Below are positions 1 to 8,974 of a stretch of DNA of 49,145 nucleotides, piece after piece; position 1 is the first letter of the stretch; each line of letters opens with the position of its first letter. The position numbers and the translations under genes were made by a program. The notes beneath the pieces were generated by a model, which saw only the letters and a list, made by a program, of their open reading frames with translations, was not told where the DNA came from and searched no databases. Source of the stretch: Clostridia bacterium (lineage in GTDB: Bacteria > Bacillota > Clostridia > Christensenellales > Aristaeellaceae); the NCBI GenBank assembly GCA_017534885.1, contig JAFXVR010000054.1:1-49145 (forward strand), written 5' to 3'.

Positions 1-43
1 GTTCCCATGTCCGCTTCTTTGTGGTATACTCCTTCTGTTCCAT
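1..43 (-). CDS. N-terminus of a transposase, probably IS30 family (partial)
   Basis: Reading leftwards, an ATG at 43-41 preceded by a GGAGGG ribosome site opens a frame that encodes MEQKEYTTKKRTWE and runs off the window edge. The short basic start followed by a K-R-T-W stretch resembles the beginning of IS30-family transposases, whose next residues normally form a helix-turn-helix. The AT-rich 100 bases upstream look like an insertion-sequence end. Only 14 residues are visible, so the family is a guess; another mobile-element protein is possible. Confidence 0.4.
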   Translation of the reverse strand, partial: MEQKEYTTKKRTWE

Positions 44-156
44 CCTTGATCCCTCCAGTTATCTTTGGTGCCGCAACCCTTAGTATAACTGTTTCGGTTC
101 CTGGATGGAACTTTTTGCGTCATTTCATTTTACAACTTGCCATCTTCTTAAGAACT

Positions 157-276
157 GATTCGGATGTCAAAAGGCCGCTTTCATGAACTGAGCCACGACT
201 GGTTGTGGAAGACAGCGGAAATCACCACAACCAGTCGTGGCTCTAAGGTTGAAAGCGCCCTTTTGTCACCCTTACC
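157..276. mobile_element. 120-bp palindromic MITE, copy 1
   Basis: This element is repeated at 42429-42548 with a single mismatch. It is one long inverted repeat. A perfect 19-bp stem (190-208 with 225-243, 16-base loop) is extended by a second stem (169-183 with 250-264, one mismatch) and by weaker matching ends. It is flanked by the 6-bp direct repeat agaact (151-156 and 277-282), as expected for a target-site duplication. It encodes nothing. No transposase with matching ends is visible, so the mobilising family is unknown. Apart from this element and the IS end, bases 44-314 hold no gene. Confidence 0.8.
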
Positions 277-314
277 AGAACTGCTTATAGACGTTTTTGA
301 GTAATTCAGAAAAC

Positions 315-344
315 CCGGCGTCCCGTATCACTCAGGGACGCCGG
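315..344 (-). terminator. Intrinsic terminator of the nfeD-floA operon
   Basis: A perfect 10-bp stem (315-324 with 335-344, loop of 10) lies 17 bases past the stop of the last operon gene on the minus strand. In that direction it is followed by GGGTTTTC, a short T run. Confidence 0.75.
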
Positions 345-360
345 TTCGCTGTTCTGTTGT

Positions 361-891
361 TTACCGCCTGACCCCCACCGGCGTGTTCCGCCGCTTGAGC
401 ACTTCCTGCAGGATGAAGGCCTGCCGGATGTTCTCGGGGGTGAAGGTCAGCTGGGGGGCTTCGGGCCCGGTCTCCTCAGGCGCGGCCAGGGAGGCGTTCA
501 GCTCCCGGTCGGAGGTCATGGAGGGGGTCAGGGGCTCTTCCGCAAAGCCGTGGTCGTGGAAGTCCCTGCCCTCGGGGCTGTCGGCGTCCGCTATCAGGCT
601 GCCCTCAAAGATGCCGCTGTGGTCGTGGGGCGTGGGGCGCACGGTGGCGCTCAGCGGCTCCCGTACAGAGGTCTGCGCCGCCGGAGCGGGTTTCGCGGCC
701 GCCTGCTTCGGCTTTTCCGCCTTGGCGGGTCTGTCGTTCATGCGCGGAACGGCGGCCGCCTCCGCCTGGGGTCTGGGCTGCTGAAGCGCTTTCCCCGCGG
801 TCGGGTTCGTCTTCTCCGCCTTCTTGGCCGCCTTTGAAATGAGCGACACAACGGCGGCTATGATGATAATGACTCCCCAGAGCTCTTCCAT
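361..891 (-). CDS. Small membrane-anchored protein, third gene of the NfeD-FloA operon
   Basis: The predicted protein has 176 residues. Residues 3-18 (LWGVIIIIAAVVSLIS) form one hydrophobic segment, followed by a basic patch and a long low-complexity linker rich in A, P, K and E, then a more ordered C-terminal segment (about residues 148-176). A single-pass protein with a cytoplasmic tail is likely. It starts 31 bases after floA with a strong AAAGGAGGTG ribosome site. In Bacillus subtilis the nfeD-floA pair (yqeZ-yqfA) is also followed by a small gene, yqfB. I do not see sequence similarity that would justify using that name. The function is unknown; a role with membrane flotillin domains is inferred from position only. 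Confidence 0.75.
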   Translation of the reverse strand: MEELWGVIIIIAAVVSLISKAAKKAEKTNPTAGKALQQPRPQAEAAAVPRMNDRPAKAEKPKQAAAKPAPAAQTSVREPLSATVRPTPHDHSGIFEGSLIADADSPEGRDFHDHGFAEEPLTPSMTSDRELNASLAAPEETGPEAPQLTFTPENIRQAFILQEVLKRRNTPVGVRR

Positions 892-922
892 CTGCGCTCA
901 CCTCCTTTTCCTTTGGGGCTCT

Positions 923-1927
923 TTACGCCTTCCCATTGTTCTGGCTCTGGCCGGGATGGGCAATGGCTTCGCGCATCTCGGTGTCGGCGATGGTGTTCTT
1001 CATCTGGTAGTAGTCCAGCACGCCCAGCTTGCCGGAGCGCAGGGCTTCCGCCATGGCCTTGGGCACTTCCGCCTCGGCCTCGATCACCTTGGCGCGCATC
1101 TCCTGCACGCCTGCCTTCATCTCCTGCTCCAGGGCGACAGCCATGGCGCGGCGCTCCTCAGCCTTGGCCTGGGCGATCCGCCTGTCGGCTTCCGCCTGGT
1201 CCATCTGGAGCTGGGCGCCCACGTTGCGGCCCACGTCCACGTCCGCGATATCAATGGAAAGGATTTCGTAGGCGGTGCCCGCGTCCAGGCCCTTGTTCAG
1301 CACCGTGCGGCTGATCAGGTCGGGATTCTCCAGCACCTGCTTGTGGGTCTCGGCGGAACCGACGGTGGTAACGATGCCCTCGCCGACGCGGGCGATGACG
1401 GTCTCCTCACCGGCGCCGCCCACCAGGCGCTCAATGTTGGTGCGCACGGTGACCCGGGCCTTGGCGCGCAGCTCGATGCCGTCCTTGGCGATGGCGGCCA
1501 CCACGGGGGTCTCGATGACCTTGGGGGTGACGGACATCTGCACGGCCTGGAACACGTCGCGGCCGGCCAGGTCGATGGCGCAGGCCTTCTCAAAGGGCAT
1601 GGGGATGTTGGCCCGCTGGGCGGCGATCAGGGCGTTGGTCACCCGGTCGATGTTGCCGCCTGCCAGCAGGTGCGTCTCCAGCTGGGAGGCCGAGAGGTTC
1701 AGACCCGCCTTGTTGGCCTTGATGAGCGGGTAGACCACCTTCTCGGGCTTGATGCGCCGCAGCCGCATGCCGGCCAGGGAGTGCAGGGGCACATGCACGC
1801 CGCTGGACAGGGCGCGCACCCACATGCCGAAGGGAATGAAGTGGAAGAGCACCATCAGCACCACGATCACGATCGCCGCGATGATGAAGAAAATGACATT
1901 GCCGCCGTTCAGAAAGCTTCCTCTCAT
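923..1927 (-). CDS. floA: Flotillin-like protein FloA
   Basis: The protein has 334 residues, close to the usual ~330 of the FloA/YqfA family. An N-terminal membrane segment (about residues 11-33) is followed by an SPFH/band-7-type domain with the family block [19 protein letters not shown], then an alanine- and glutamate-rich coiled-coil region (about 245-310). FloA oligomerises at the cytoplasmic face of the membrane and organises functional membrane microdomains, affecting membrane fluidity and protein assembly. The ATG is preceded by GGAAGGAG. It lies 21 bases behind nfeD and before a small membrane protein, the standard operon order. The identification is firm; nothing looks truncated. 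Confidence 0.95.
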   Translation of the reverse strand: MRGSFLNGGNVIFFIIAAIVIVVLMVLFHFIPFGMWVRALSSGVHVPLHSLAGMRLRRIKPEKVVYPLIKANKAGLNLSASQLETHLLAGGNIDRVTNALIAAQRANIPMPFEKACAIDLAGRDVFQAVQMSVTPKVIETPVVAAIAKDGIELRAKARVTVRTNIERLVGGAGEETVIARVGEGIVTTVGSAETHKQVLENPDLISRTVLNKGLDAGTAYEILSIDIADVDVGRNVGAQLQMDQAEADRRIAQAKAEERRAMAVALEQEMKAGVQEMRAKVIEAEAEVPKAMAEALRSGKLGVLDYYQMKNTIADTEMREAIAHPGQSQNNGKA

Positions 1928-1948
1928 GGTTATCTCCTTCCTCGCCGT

Positions 1949-2449
1949 TTACGCGGCGCTCCGTACTGTGACCTTGCCGCCTTCGACCCGGATGATCCGC
2001 ACCGGGCGGCCTTCCGGGATGAATTCGCCGTCTGTGAGCACGCTCAGGCGCACCTGATCGAACTCCGCCATGCCGCTGGGCCTGAGCGGCGTCAGGGTTT
2101 TGCCCTCCCGGCCCAGGAACACGTTCAGGTCCTCGGTGGCGGTGTAGCCCGCGTCCGCGGACTCCGTGCTCTGCAGGAAGAGCTTGGAGCGGCTCAGCTT
2201 GCCCCGGGCCGCTGACCTGAGGGACAGCGACAGGGCGATGGCCGCCACCGACAGGGCGACCAGCAGCACCACCAGCGCCGGGATCGGACCGTTGTTGATG
2301 TAGGTGATGACGACCGCCGCCACCTCCAGCGCGATGCCCGTGATGCCCGCGATGCCGAAGCCCGGGATGAACATCTCCGTGACCAGCAGGCCCACGCCCG
2401 CCGCGAGTGAGATGATCACCGCGATGTTGTCTGTGATAAACTGGATCAT
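1949..2449 (-). CDS. NfeD family membrane protein
   Basis: The protein has 166 residues. Three hydrophobic segments fill the first ~80 residues, starting MIQFITDNIAVIISLAAG and including EMFIPGFGIAGITG, a typical NfeD motif. A C-terminal OB-fold-like domain follows (about 105-166: GREGKTLTPLRPSG ... GEFIPEGRPVRIIRVEGGKV). NfeD proteins partner with flotillins of the SPFH class, usually as neighbouring genes, as here. An open frame extends far upstream, but the ATG at 2449 has a GGAGGG site 6 bases before it, and the family start matches. It is the first gene of the operon. Confidence 0.92.
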   Translation of the reverse strand: MIQFITDNIAVIISLAAGVGLLVTEMFIPGFGIAGITGIALEVAAVVITYINNGPIPALVVLLVALSVAAIALSLSLRSAARGKLSRSKLFLQSTESADAGYTATEDLNVFLGREGKTLTPLRPSGMAEFDQVRLSVLTDGEFIPEGRPVRIIRVEGGKVTVRSAA

Positions 2450-2518
2450 TTGCTCCCTCCTTTGCGCGGGGCTCCGGCCCCCTGGGGCTGCTCTGTGGAT
2501 TCTCCCGCTGACAGCCAG

Positions 2519-2547
2519 AGCATAGCACGCCGGATGCCGGCGCGCAA
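2519..2547 (-). promoter_or_regulatory. Candidate sigma-A promoter for the nfeD operon
   Basis: On the minus strand TTGCGC (2547-2542) and TATGCT (2524-2519) are separated by exactly 17 bases, about 70 bases upstream of the nfeD start. Both boxes deviate from consensus. No typical sigma-W AAC/CGTA pair was recognised. Confidence 0.4.
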
Positions 2548-2639
2548 GGCATTCTGTCCCAAAACCGCTTTTTCGCGGCTGAATTGACAGCCTCCGCCGC
2601 CCGGCCCGCAGCGCCCGTCCGGGAATCACCAGCTTATTT

Positions 2640-2677
2640 TGCATATTCAAACGTATATGCTGTATATTCATGCATTC
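2640..2677. promoter_or_regulatory. Possible ArgR (ARG box) half-sites upstream of argG
   Basis: The AT-rich word TATTCA occurs at 2644-2649 and 2665-2670 and again over the argG -10 region at 2866-2871, twice within the longer word gctgtatattcat (2659-2671 and 2859-2871). Its complement TGAATA is the core half-site of ARG boxes bound by ArgR/AhrC. One copy overlapping the promoter would suit arginine repression. The spacing does not form a clear 18-bp palindrome, so this is a suggestion. The rest of 2548-2839 shows no gene. Confidence 0.35.
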
Positions 2678-2839
2678 GCGCCGCCTGCGGCATTCGCTGG
2701 ATTCCTCAGCCGTTCCGCTCTGCCTTTTCAAGCTCTTCTTCAGATGTGTCGCGGATTTCGCGGTCATTCGCCTGCTGTCGTCCCGGAATGCGCAATCGAA
2801 AAATCAGCGAAAAAACATGTATAAAGTTTCAAAACCCCC

Positions 2840-2868
2840 TTGACAAATGCCGTATGCCGCTGTATATT
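2840..2868 (+). promoter_or_regulatory. argG promoter
   Basis: TTGACA (2840-2845) and TATATT (2863-2868) are separated by 17 bases, a near-consensus vegetative promoter. Transcription would begin near 2875 and leave a leader of about 26 bases before the argG start. No attenuator fits in that leader, so control would have to act at the promoter. Confidence 0.8.
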
Positions 2869-2900
2869 CATTCCCGTACCACAGATGGGAGGGCTGCCTG

Positions 2901-4121
<1,221 letters not shown>

Positions 4122-4165
4122 CGCTGCCCTATCAGATGATCAATAAAATAACAGGAGGTATCCCC

Positions 4166-4918
4166 ATGAAGAAGCTGATCGCCCTCGTCCTGGCCGCGCT
4201 GATGCTCACCCTGAGCTGCGCCGCTCTCGCCGAAACCAAGACCTACAACACCGTCGAGCCCGGCAAGTTCATCTATGCCACCAGCCCCGACTTCCCGCCC
4301 TTTGAGGATCGGGACGACGCGGACAACGTCATCGGCATTGAGCCCGACCTGATCGCCATCATCTGCGAGCGCCTGGGCCTCACGCCCGAAGCCTTCCCCA
4401 TCGACTTTGATGCCGCCCTGGAAGCCCCCGGCTCCGGCAAGACCGACGCGGTGGTGTCCGGCGTGACCATCCGCGAAGACCGCAAGGCCTCCCTGGACTT
4501 CACCATCCCCTATGTGACCATCACCCAGGCCATCGTGTGCAAGGCCGGCGCCGGCATCACCATGGACAACCTGGGCGAGAAGACCATCGGCGTGCAGACC
4601 GGCACCACCGGCCACATCTACGCCGTGGACGACTTCGGCGAGGATCACACCCTGGCCTATGACAAGTACTCCCTGGCTTTCCAGGCCCTGCTCAACGGCC
4701 AGGTGGACTGCATCCTGGTGGACAATCTGGTGGGTCAGGCCTACGCCAAGCGCCTGCCCGGCCTGGAGGTCGTGACCACCACCTATGAGCCCGAGGAGTT
4801 TGGCTTCGGCTTCGCCAAGGACAAGTATCCCGAGCTGCTGGCCGATTTCAACGCGGTGCTGCAGGAGCTGATCGACAACGGCACGGTGGAGGAAATCGTC
4901 CTGAAGTGGAACGAGTAA
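4166..4918 (+). CDS. Polar amino-acid ABC transporter substrate-binding protein
   Basis: The protein has 250 residues. Residues 1-21 form a signal peptide ending ALA before ETKTYN. The mature part is a family-3 solute-binding fold: the early motif FIYATSPDFPPFE, then GIEPDLIAIICERLGL, then the conserved DAVVSGVTIREDRKASLDFTIPY and GVQTGTTG. These proteins capture polar amino acids outside the membrane. The ligand cannot be read from sequence; arginine, ornithine, citrulline or glutamine would suit the neighbours. A lipobox is doubtful (LTLSC has T at the -3 position), so release or another anchoring mode is possible. An AGGAGGT site decides the ATG at 4166. It lies 44 bases behind argG. Confidence 0.92.
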   Translation: MKKLIALVLAALMLTLSCAALAETKTYNTVEPGKFIYATSPDFPPFEDRDDADNVIGIEPDLIAIICERLGLTPEAFPIDFDAALEAPGSGKTDAVVSGVTIREDRKASLDFTIPYVTITQAIVCKAGAGITMDNLGEKTIGVQTGTTGHIYAVDDFGEDHTLAYDKYSLAFQALLNGQVDCILVDNLVGQAYAKRLPGLEVVTTTYEPEEFGFGFAKDKYPELLADFNAVLQELIDNGTVEEIVLKWNE

Positions 4919-4936
4919 GCTGACACTTCGTCAGCA

Positions 4937-4962
4937 GGAGGGGCGGCCCGCGCCGTCCCTCC
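4937..4962 (+). terminator. Hairpin between binding protein and permease (attenuating terminator)
   Basis: An 11-bp stem (4937-4947 with 4952-4962, loop CCGC, one G-T pair) is followed by the modest T-rich tract CTTTCG. Such hairpins after the binding-protein gene commonly stop or process most transcripts, giving more binding protein than permease. The T run is weak, so partial readthrough or RNA stabilisation is expected. Confidence 0.55.
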
Positions 4963-4992
4963 CTTTCGTCATTCAGGGGAAGGGGTGGAATA

Positions 4993-5757
4993 TTGGATCA
5001 ATACACAGCCTGGAAGGCCATGATGGTCGCCGGCGAGACCACCACGGCCTGGCAGAAATTCTATGTCCGCTTTTACCAGGCCTTCATCGAGGGAAACCGC
5101 TGGCAGCAGTACCTCAACGGCGTGGGCACCACCCTGCTGGTGACGGCCCTGGCCCTGCTGCTGGGCATCATCCTCGGCGTGATCGTGGCCGTGGTGCGCA
5201 CCGCCCACGACCAGCAGCGCCCGGGTCACCGCAACCCGGTGCTGGGTTTGCTCAACGGCATCATGAAGGTCTATGTCACCGTCATCCGCGGTACACCCAT
5301 GATGGTGCAGCTGCTGATCATGGGCTTTGTCATTTTCGCCTCCAGCCGCAACTATGTCATGGTGGGCGCGCTGACCCTGGGCATCAACTCCGGCGCGTAC
5401 ACGGCGGAGATCATCCGCGGCGGCCTCATGTCCGTCGATATCGGCCAGATGGAAGCGGGAAGAAGCCTCGGCCTGAACTACACCGACACCATGCGCTTCA
5501 TCATTGTTCCCCAGGCCATCAAGGCCATCCTGCCGGCTCTGGGCAATGAGTTCATCGTGCTGCTCAAGGACACCTCCCTGATCAGCGTCATCGGCGGCAA
5601 GGAGCTGCTGTACGCGGCCCGGGGCGTGGTCAGCCGCACCTATGAGGCCATGTATCCCTATATCGGCACCGCCATCGTCTACCTGGTGCTGGTCATGGGC
5701 TTCACCTGGCTGCTGGGCATCTTTGAGAGGAGGCTGCGCGCCAGTGATCGACGTTAA
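4993..5757 (+). CDS. Polar amino-acid ABC transporter permease
   Basis: The protein has 254 residues and belongs to the HisM/GlnP type. Several hydrophobic segments start at about residue 40 ([26 protein letters not shown]). The cytoplasmic EAA-type loop reads [27 protein letters not shown] (about residues 150-176), which contacts the ATPase. The family motif [14 protein letters not shown] is also present. The start is taken as TTG at 4993 because a GGGAAGGGG tract precedes it and no ATG fits the N-terminus. Its end overlaps the ATPase gene by 14 bases, suggesting coupled translation. It forms the membrane channel of the importer encoded by the flanking genes. Confidence 0.92.
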   Translation: MDQYTAWKAMMVAGETTTAWQKFYVRFYQAFIEGNRWQQYLNGVGTTLLVTALALLLGIILGVIVAVVRTAHDQQRPGHRNPVLGLLNGIMKVYVTVIRGTPMMVQLLIMGFVIFASSRNYVMVGALTLGINSGAYTAEIIRGGLMSVDIGQMEAGRSLGLNYTDTMRFIIVPQAIKAILPALGNEFIVLLKDTSLISVIGGKELLYAARGVVSRTYEAMYPYIGTAIVYLVLVMGFTWLLGIFERRLRASDRR

Positions 5758-6466
5758 GAACCTGACCAAGGAGTTCGGCAGCCTGAAGGTGCTGAACAAC
5801 GTGTCCGAGCACATCAACCAGGGCGAGTGCGTGGTCATCATCGGGCCTTCCGGCTCGGGCAAATCGACCTTCCTGCGCTGCCTCAACCTGCTGGAGACCC
5901 CCACCTCGGGCGAGATCATTTTCGACGGCGTCTCGATGACCGACCCCAATACGGACATCAACAAGATGCGCCAGAAGATGGGCATGGTGTTCCAGCACTT
6001 CAACCTCTTCCCCAACATGACCATCCTCAAAAACATCACCCTTGCCCCCGTCCGCACCAAGCTGATGACCAGGGAGCAGGCCGCCGCCGAGGCCATGAAC
6101 CTGCTCAAGCGCGTGGGTCTGGCCGACAAGGCTGACGCCTATCCGGCCCAGCTCTCCGGCGGGCAGAAGCAGCGCATCGCCATCGTGCGGGCCCTGTGCA
6201 TGAAGCCCGAGGTGCTGCTCTTCGACGAGCCCACCTCCGCCCTGGACCCCGAGATGGTGGGCGAGGTGCTGGACGTGATGAAGGCCCTGGCGGCCGACGG
6301 CATGACCATGGTGGTGGTCACCCATGAGATGGGCTTTGCCCGGGAAGTGGCCAACCGCGTGCTCTTCCTGGATGAGGGCGTCATTGTGGAGCAGGGAGAC
6401 CCGCACAATCTCTTCTATCATCCGCAGAGTGAGCGGCTGAAATCGTTCCTCGCCAAGGTGCTGTGA
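5744..6466 (+). CDS. Polar amino-acid ABC transporter ATP-binding protein
   Basis: The protein has 240 residues, the usual GlnQ/HisP size. Walker A is GPSGSGKST (residues 34-42), the Q-loop lies in [11 protein letters not shown], the signature is LSGGQKQR, Walker B is [12 protein letters not shown], and the H-loop is [10 protein letters not shown]. It powers the importer formed with the two upstream genes. The GTG at 5744 is chosen over upstream in-frame starts because GAGGAGG lies about 10 bases before it and the family begins with I-x-V-x-N-L. It overlaps the permease by 14 bases. The gene context (argG before, argF after) suggests import of arginine-related amino acids or of the nitrogen donor; this is inference. 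Confidence 0.95.
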   Translation: MIDVKNLTKEFGSLKVLNNVSEHINQGECVVIIGPSGSGKSTFLRCLNLLETPTSGEIIFDGVSMTDPNTDINKMRQKMGMVFQHFNLFPNMTILKNITLAPVRTKLMTREQAAAEAMNLLKRVGLADKADAYPAQLSGGQKQRIAIVRALCMKPEVLLFDEPTSALDPEMVGEVLDVMKALAADGMTMVVVTHEMGFAREVANRVLFLDEGVIVEQGDPHNLFYHPQSERLKSFLAKVL

Positions 6467-6470
6467 GCAG

Positions 6471-6533
6471 GGGTTTCGCGCCTGCGGGCGCGATAAGGGG
6501 GGCTTTGCGATCGCCCCCCTTAACCCCCTTCGC
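6471..6533 (+). repeat. Dispersed hairpin repeat, copy A
   Basis: This 63-base stretch between the ABC ATPase and argF matches 32680-32738 (opposite strand) over most of its length and part of 19575-19735. Its core is a 9-bp stem, aaggggggc (6495-6503) with gcccccctt (6513-6521). The flanking gtttcgcgcctgcgggc is nearly identical in the other full copy while the stem bases differ in a compensated way. It may act as a terminator or RNA processing signal in front of argF. Confidence 0.6.
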
Positions 6534-6592
6534 GGCGAGCGCCTTTCCTTTTTCATCACCCCATCTACATCTATCACAAGGAGGAACCCGTG

Positions 6593-7585
6593 ATGAAGCC
6601 TTTCACCGGCCGCAGTTTTCTGACGCTGCTGGACTACACGCCGGAGGAAATCGAGGCCCTGCTGGATCTGGCGGCGTCTCTGAAGCAGAAGAAGCAAAGC
6701 GGCAAGAAGCACCGCCTCTGCAAGGGCAAGAACGTGGCCCTGCTCTTCGAGAAGACCTCCACCCGCACCCGCTGCGCCTTTGAGGTGGCGGCGGCCGACC
6801 TGGGCATGCACGCGGTGTACCTGGATCCCAAGAGCTCGCAGATGGGCAAGAAGGAGTCCATCGCGGACACGGCGCGGGTGCTGGGCCGGATGTTTGACGG
6901 CATCGAGTACCGGGGCTACGGCCAGGAGATCGTGGAAGACCTGGCCCGCTACAGCGGCGTGCCTGTGTGGAACGGCCTGACCAACGAGTACCACCCGACC
7001 CAGATTTTAGCGGACTTCCTGACCATCCGGGAGGTCTTCGGGAAGCTGGAGGGCGTCAAGCTGGTGTACTTCGGCGACGCCCGGTACAACATGGGCAATT
7101 CGCTGATGATCGGCTGCGCGAAGATGGGCTTGCACTTCGTGGCCTGCGCCCCGGAGAAGTACTTCCCCGACGCGGCCCTGCGGGACAAGTGCAAGGCCAT
7201 CGCCTCGGAGACCGGTGCCGTTCTCGAGTTCCTCACCGACCCGGAGGAGGCCGTGAAGGACGCCCAGGTGCTCTACACCGACGTGTGGGTCTCCATGGGC
7301 GAGCCCGACGAGGTCTGGAGCGAGCGCATCGCCGACCTGACCCCCTACCGGGTCACCTCCTGGCTCATGGACAAGGCCGCTCCCGACGCGGTCTTCATGC
7401 ACTGCCTGCCCGCCTTCCACGACCTGAAAACCTCCATCGGCCGGGAGGTCTACGAAAAGTTCGGCATCGACTGCATGGAGGTCACCGACGAGGTCTTCGA
7501 GGGCCCCCGCTCCATCGTCTTTGACGAGGCCGAAAACCGCCTGCACACCATCAAGGCGGTCATGGCGGCCAGCCTGGCGGAGTGA
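6593..7585 (+). CDS. argF: Ornithine carbamoyltransferase
   Basis: The enzyme makes citrulline from ornithine and carbamoyl phosphate in the cytoplasm, feeding ArgG encoded upstream. The product has 330 residues. The carbamoyl-phosphate site STRTR is at residues 56-60, HPTQ follows in [11 protein letters not shown], and the ornithine-binding Cys motif HCLP begins at H270. A GTG lies directly before the ATG; the ATG at 6593 sits 8 bases after AAGGAGG and is preferred. The presence of argG in the same run favours the biosynthetic role. A catabolic role (arcB) cannot be excluded from sequence alone, but no arcA or arcC is nearby. Confidence 0.95.
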   Translation: MKPFTGRSFLTLLDYTPEEIEALLDLAASLKQKKQSGKKHRLCKGKNVALLFEKTSTRTRCAFEVAAADLGMHAVYLDPKSSQMGKKESIADTARVLGRMFDGIEYRGYGQEIVEDLARYSGVPVWNGLTNEYHPTQILADFLTIREVFGKLEGVKLVYFGDARYNMGNSLMIGCAKMGLHFVACAPEKYFPDAALRDKCKAIASETGAVLEFLTDPEEAVKDAQVLYTDVWVSMGEPDEVWSERIADLTPYRVTSWLMDKAAPDAVFMHCLPAFHDLKTSIGREVYEKFGIDCMEVTDEVFEGPRSIVFDEAENRLHTIKAVMAASLAE

Positions 7586-7668
7586 GGGATGAACAGGCAC
7601 AGACTCTCCTTTTCCAAAAATGTTAGCATTGCGTAAGATTTTCGCCTCATGATGGCCCCTTCCCCATG

Positions 7669-7697
7669 TTTACTTTCCTGATCAAATCTGTTACAAT
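7669..7697 (+). promoter_or_regulatory. Promoter of sbcDC
   Basis: TTTACT (7669-7674) and TACAAT (7692-7697) are separated by 17 bases. Transcription would start near 7704, giving a leader of about 145 bases before sbcD, unusually long for this window. Confidence 0.7.
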
Positions 7698-7780
7698 ATT
7701 CCTGAACAGATGCCATTGGGAAGGATAAGGGGATGCACGTCAGAACCGCTGAGGGCCTTTTCAGCCGCGGCGGCGCGGAA

Positions 7781-7809
7781 GCCTCTTTCCTTCGGGAAGG
7801 GGGCTTTTT
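7781..7809 (+). terminator. Terminator-like hairpin inside the sbcD leader
   Basis: A 10-bp stem, gcctctttcc (7781-7790) with ggaagggggc (7795-7804), is closed by a TTCG tetraloop and followed by TTTTT. It has the form of an intrinsic terminator but lies between the promoter and the sbcD start. It could therefore attenuate sbcDC or end a short leader RNA. An upstream inverted pair, gctga (7748-7752) with tcagc (7761-7765), could be part of an alternative fold. Confidence 0.55.
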
Positions 7810-7849
7810 CGGTGCCCCCGGTTCACTTGAATTCAAAAGGAGGGATCCC

Positions 7850-8974
7850 ATGAAGCTGCTGCACCTCTCGGATCTTCACCTGGGCAAGCGCTTCAACGAG
7901 GCGTCGCTGCAGGACGACCAGAAGTACATCCTCGGGCGCGCGCTGGAGGCGGTGCGGGAGGAGAAGCCTGACGCCGTGCTCATCGCGGGCGACATCTACG
8001 ACAAGCAGGTGCCGCCCATCGAGGCCGTGGCGCTCTGGCACGAGTTCCTCACCCGGCTGACCGGGCTCTGCGCCCACGTGTTTGTGCTGCCCGGCAACCA
8101 CGACTCCCCCGAGCGGGTCACCCAGTACGCGGGCCTCACCGACCAGGCCGGACTGCACCTGGCGCCGGTCTACGGCGGCGCGATGAAGCCCATCACCCTG
8201 CGGGACGAGTACGGCGAGGTGGACGTGTGGCAGCTGCCCTTCATCCGCCCGGTCAGCGTGCGCCGCTTCTTCCCGGAGGCGGTCATCGACACCTACACCG
8301 ACGCGGCCCGCGCGGCCCTGTCCGGCTGCACGTTCACCCCGGGGCGGCGCAATGTGCTCTCGGCGCACCAGTACGTGAACGGGGCCGAGCGCTCCGACTC
8401 GGACACCGAGCCCGTGGGCGGCCTGGACACTGTGGACGTCTCCGCCTTCGACGGCTTTGACTACGTGGCCTTAGGGCACATCCACCGGGCCCAGTCCGTC
8501 ACGGAAAACGGCCGCATCCACTACTGCGGCGCGCCGCTGAAGTACACCTTCGGCGAGTGCGATCAGCAGAAGTCCCTGACCGTGGCCGAGCTGGACGGAG
8601 CGGGAAAGGTCACCCTCCGCGCCTGGCCCCTGATCCCCCTGCGGGAGGTGCGGAAGCTGCGGGGCTCCTTTGAGGAGCTGATGAACGGCCAGCCCTGCGA
8701 GGATTACATTCACCTGACCCTCACCGATGAGAACGAGGTTCCCGACGCCATGAACCGGCTGAAGCAGCGCTACCGCAACGCCCTGCAGCTGACCTACGAC
8801 AACAGCCGCACCCGGAACACGTCGGTGGAGTGGGAGGCGGCGGATATCGAAAAACAGCCCCTGGAGCTCTTCGGGGACTATTTCCGTCAGCAGGCGGGCC
8901 GGGAGGCCTCCGCGGAAGAGATGGACTACATGAAGAAGATCATCAGCATCATCTGGGAGGAGGAGGACGCATGA
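7850..8974 (+). CDS. sbcD: Nuclease SbcCD subunit D (SbcD/Mre11 type)
   Basis: This calcineurin-like phosphoesterase is the nuclease half of SbcCD, which opens hairpins and trims DNA ends, notably at palindromes in replicating DNA. The product has 374 residues. Metal-binding motifs appear in order: LSDLHLG (residues 6-12), GDIYD, GNHDSPER and GHIHRAQ. The frame is open for 39 codons upstream, but AAAAGGAGGG precedes the ATG at 7850 and the protein starts MKLLHLSDLHLG as in the family. The stop overlaps the sbcC start (ATGA), implying translational coupling. Its presence is notable because the window carries several long palindromes. Confidence 0.96.
   Translation: MKLLHLSDLHLGKRFNEASLQDDQKYILGRALEAVREEKPDAVLIAGDIYDKQVPPIEAVALWHEFLTRLTGLCAHVFVLPGNHDSPERVTQYAGLTDQAGLHLAPVYGGAMKPITLRDEYGEVDVWQLPFIRPVSVRRFFPEAVIDTYTDAARAALSGCTFTPGRRNVLSAHQYVNGAERSDSDTEPVGGLDTVDVSAFDGFDYVALGHIHRAQSVTENGRIHYCGAPLKYTFGECDQQKSLTVAELDGAGKVTLRAWPLIPLREVRKLRGSFEELMNGQPCEDYIHLTLTDENEVPDAMNRLKQRYRNALQLTYDNSRTRNTSVEWEAADIEKQPLELFGDYFRQQAGREASAEEMDYMKKIISIIWEEEDA

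Noticed and set aside
4166..4240. Lipoprotein signal on the amino-acid binding protein
   Set aside because: The Cys in LTLSC lacks a suitable residue at -3, and ALA-E a few residues on fits ordinary signal peptidase, as in the other exported proteins here.
7704..7849. T-box riboswitch in the sbcD leader
   Set aside because: The leader is too short, the T-box consensus AGGGTGGNACCGCG is absent, and the downstream gene is not an aminoacyl-tRNA or amino-acid gene.
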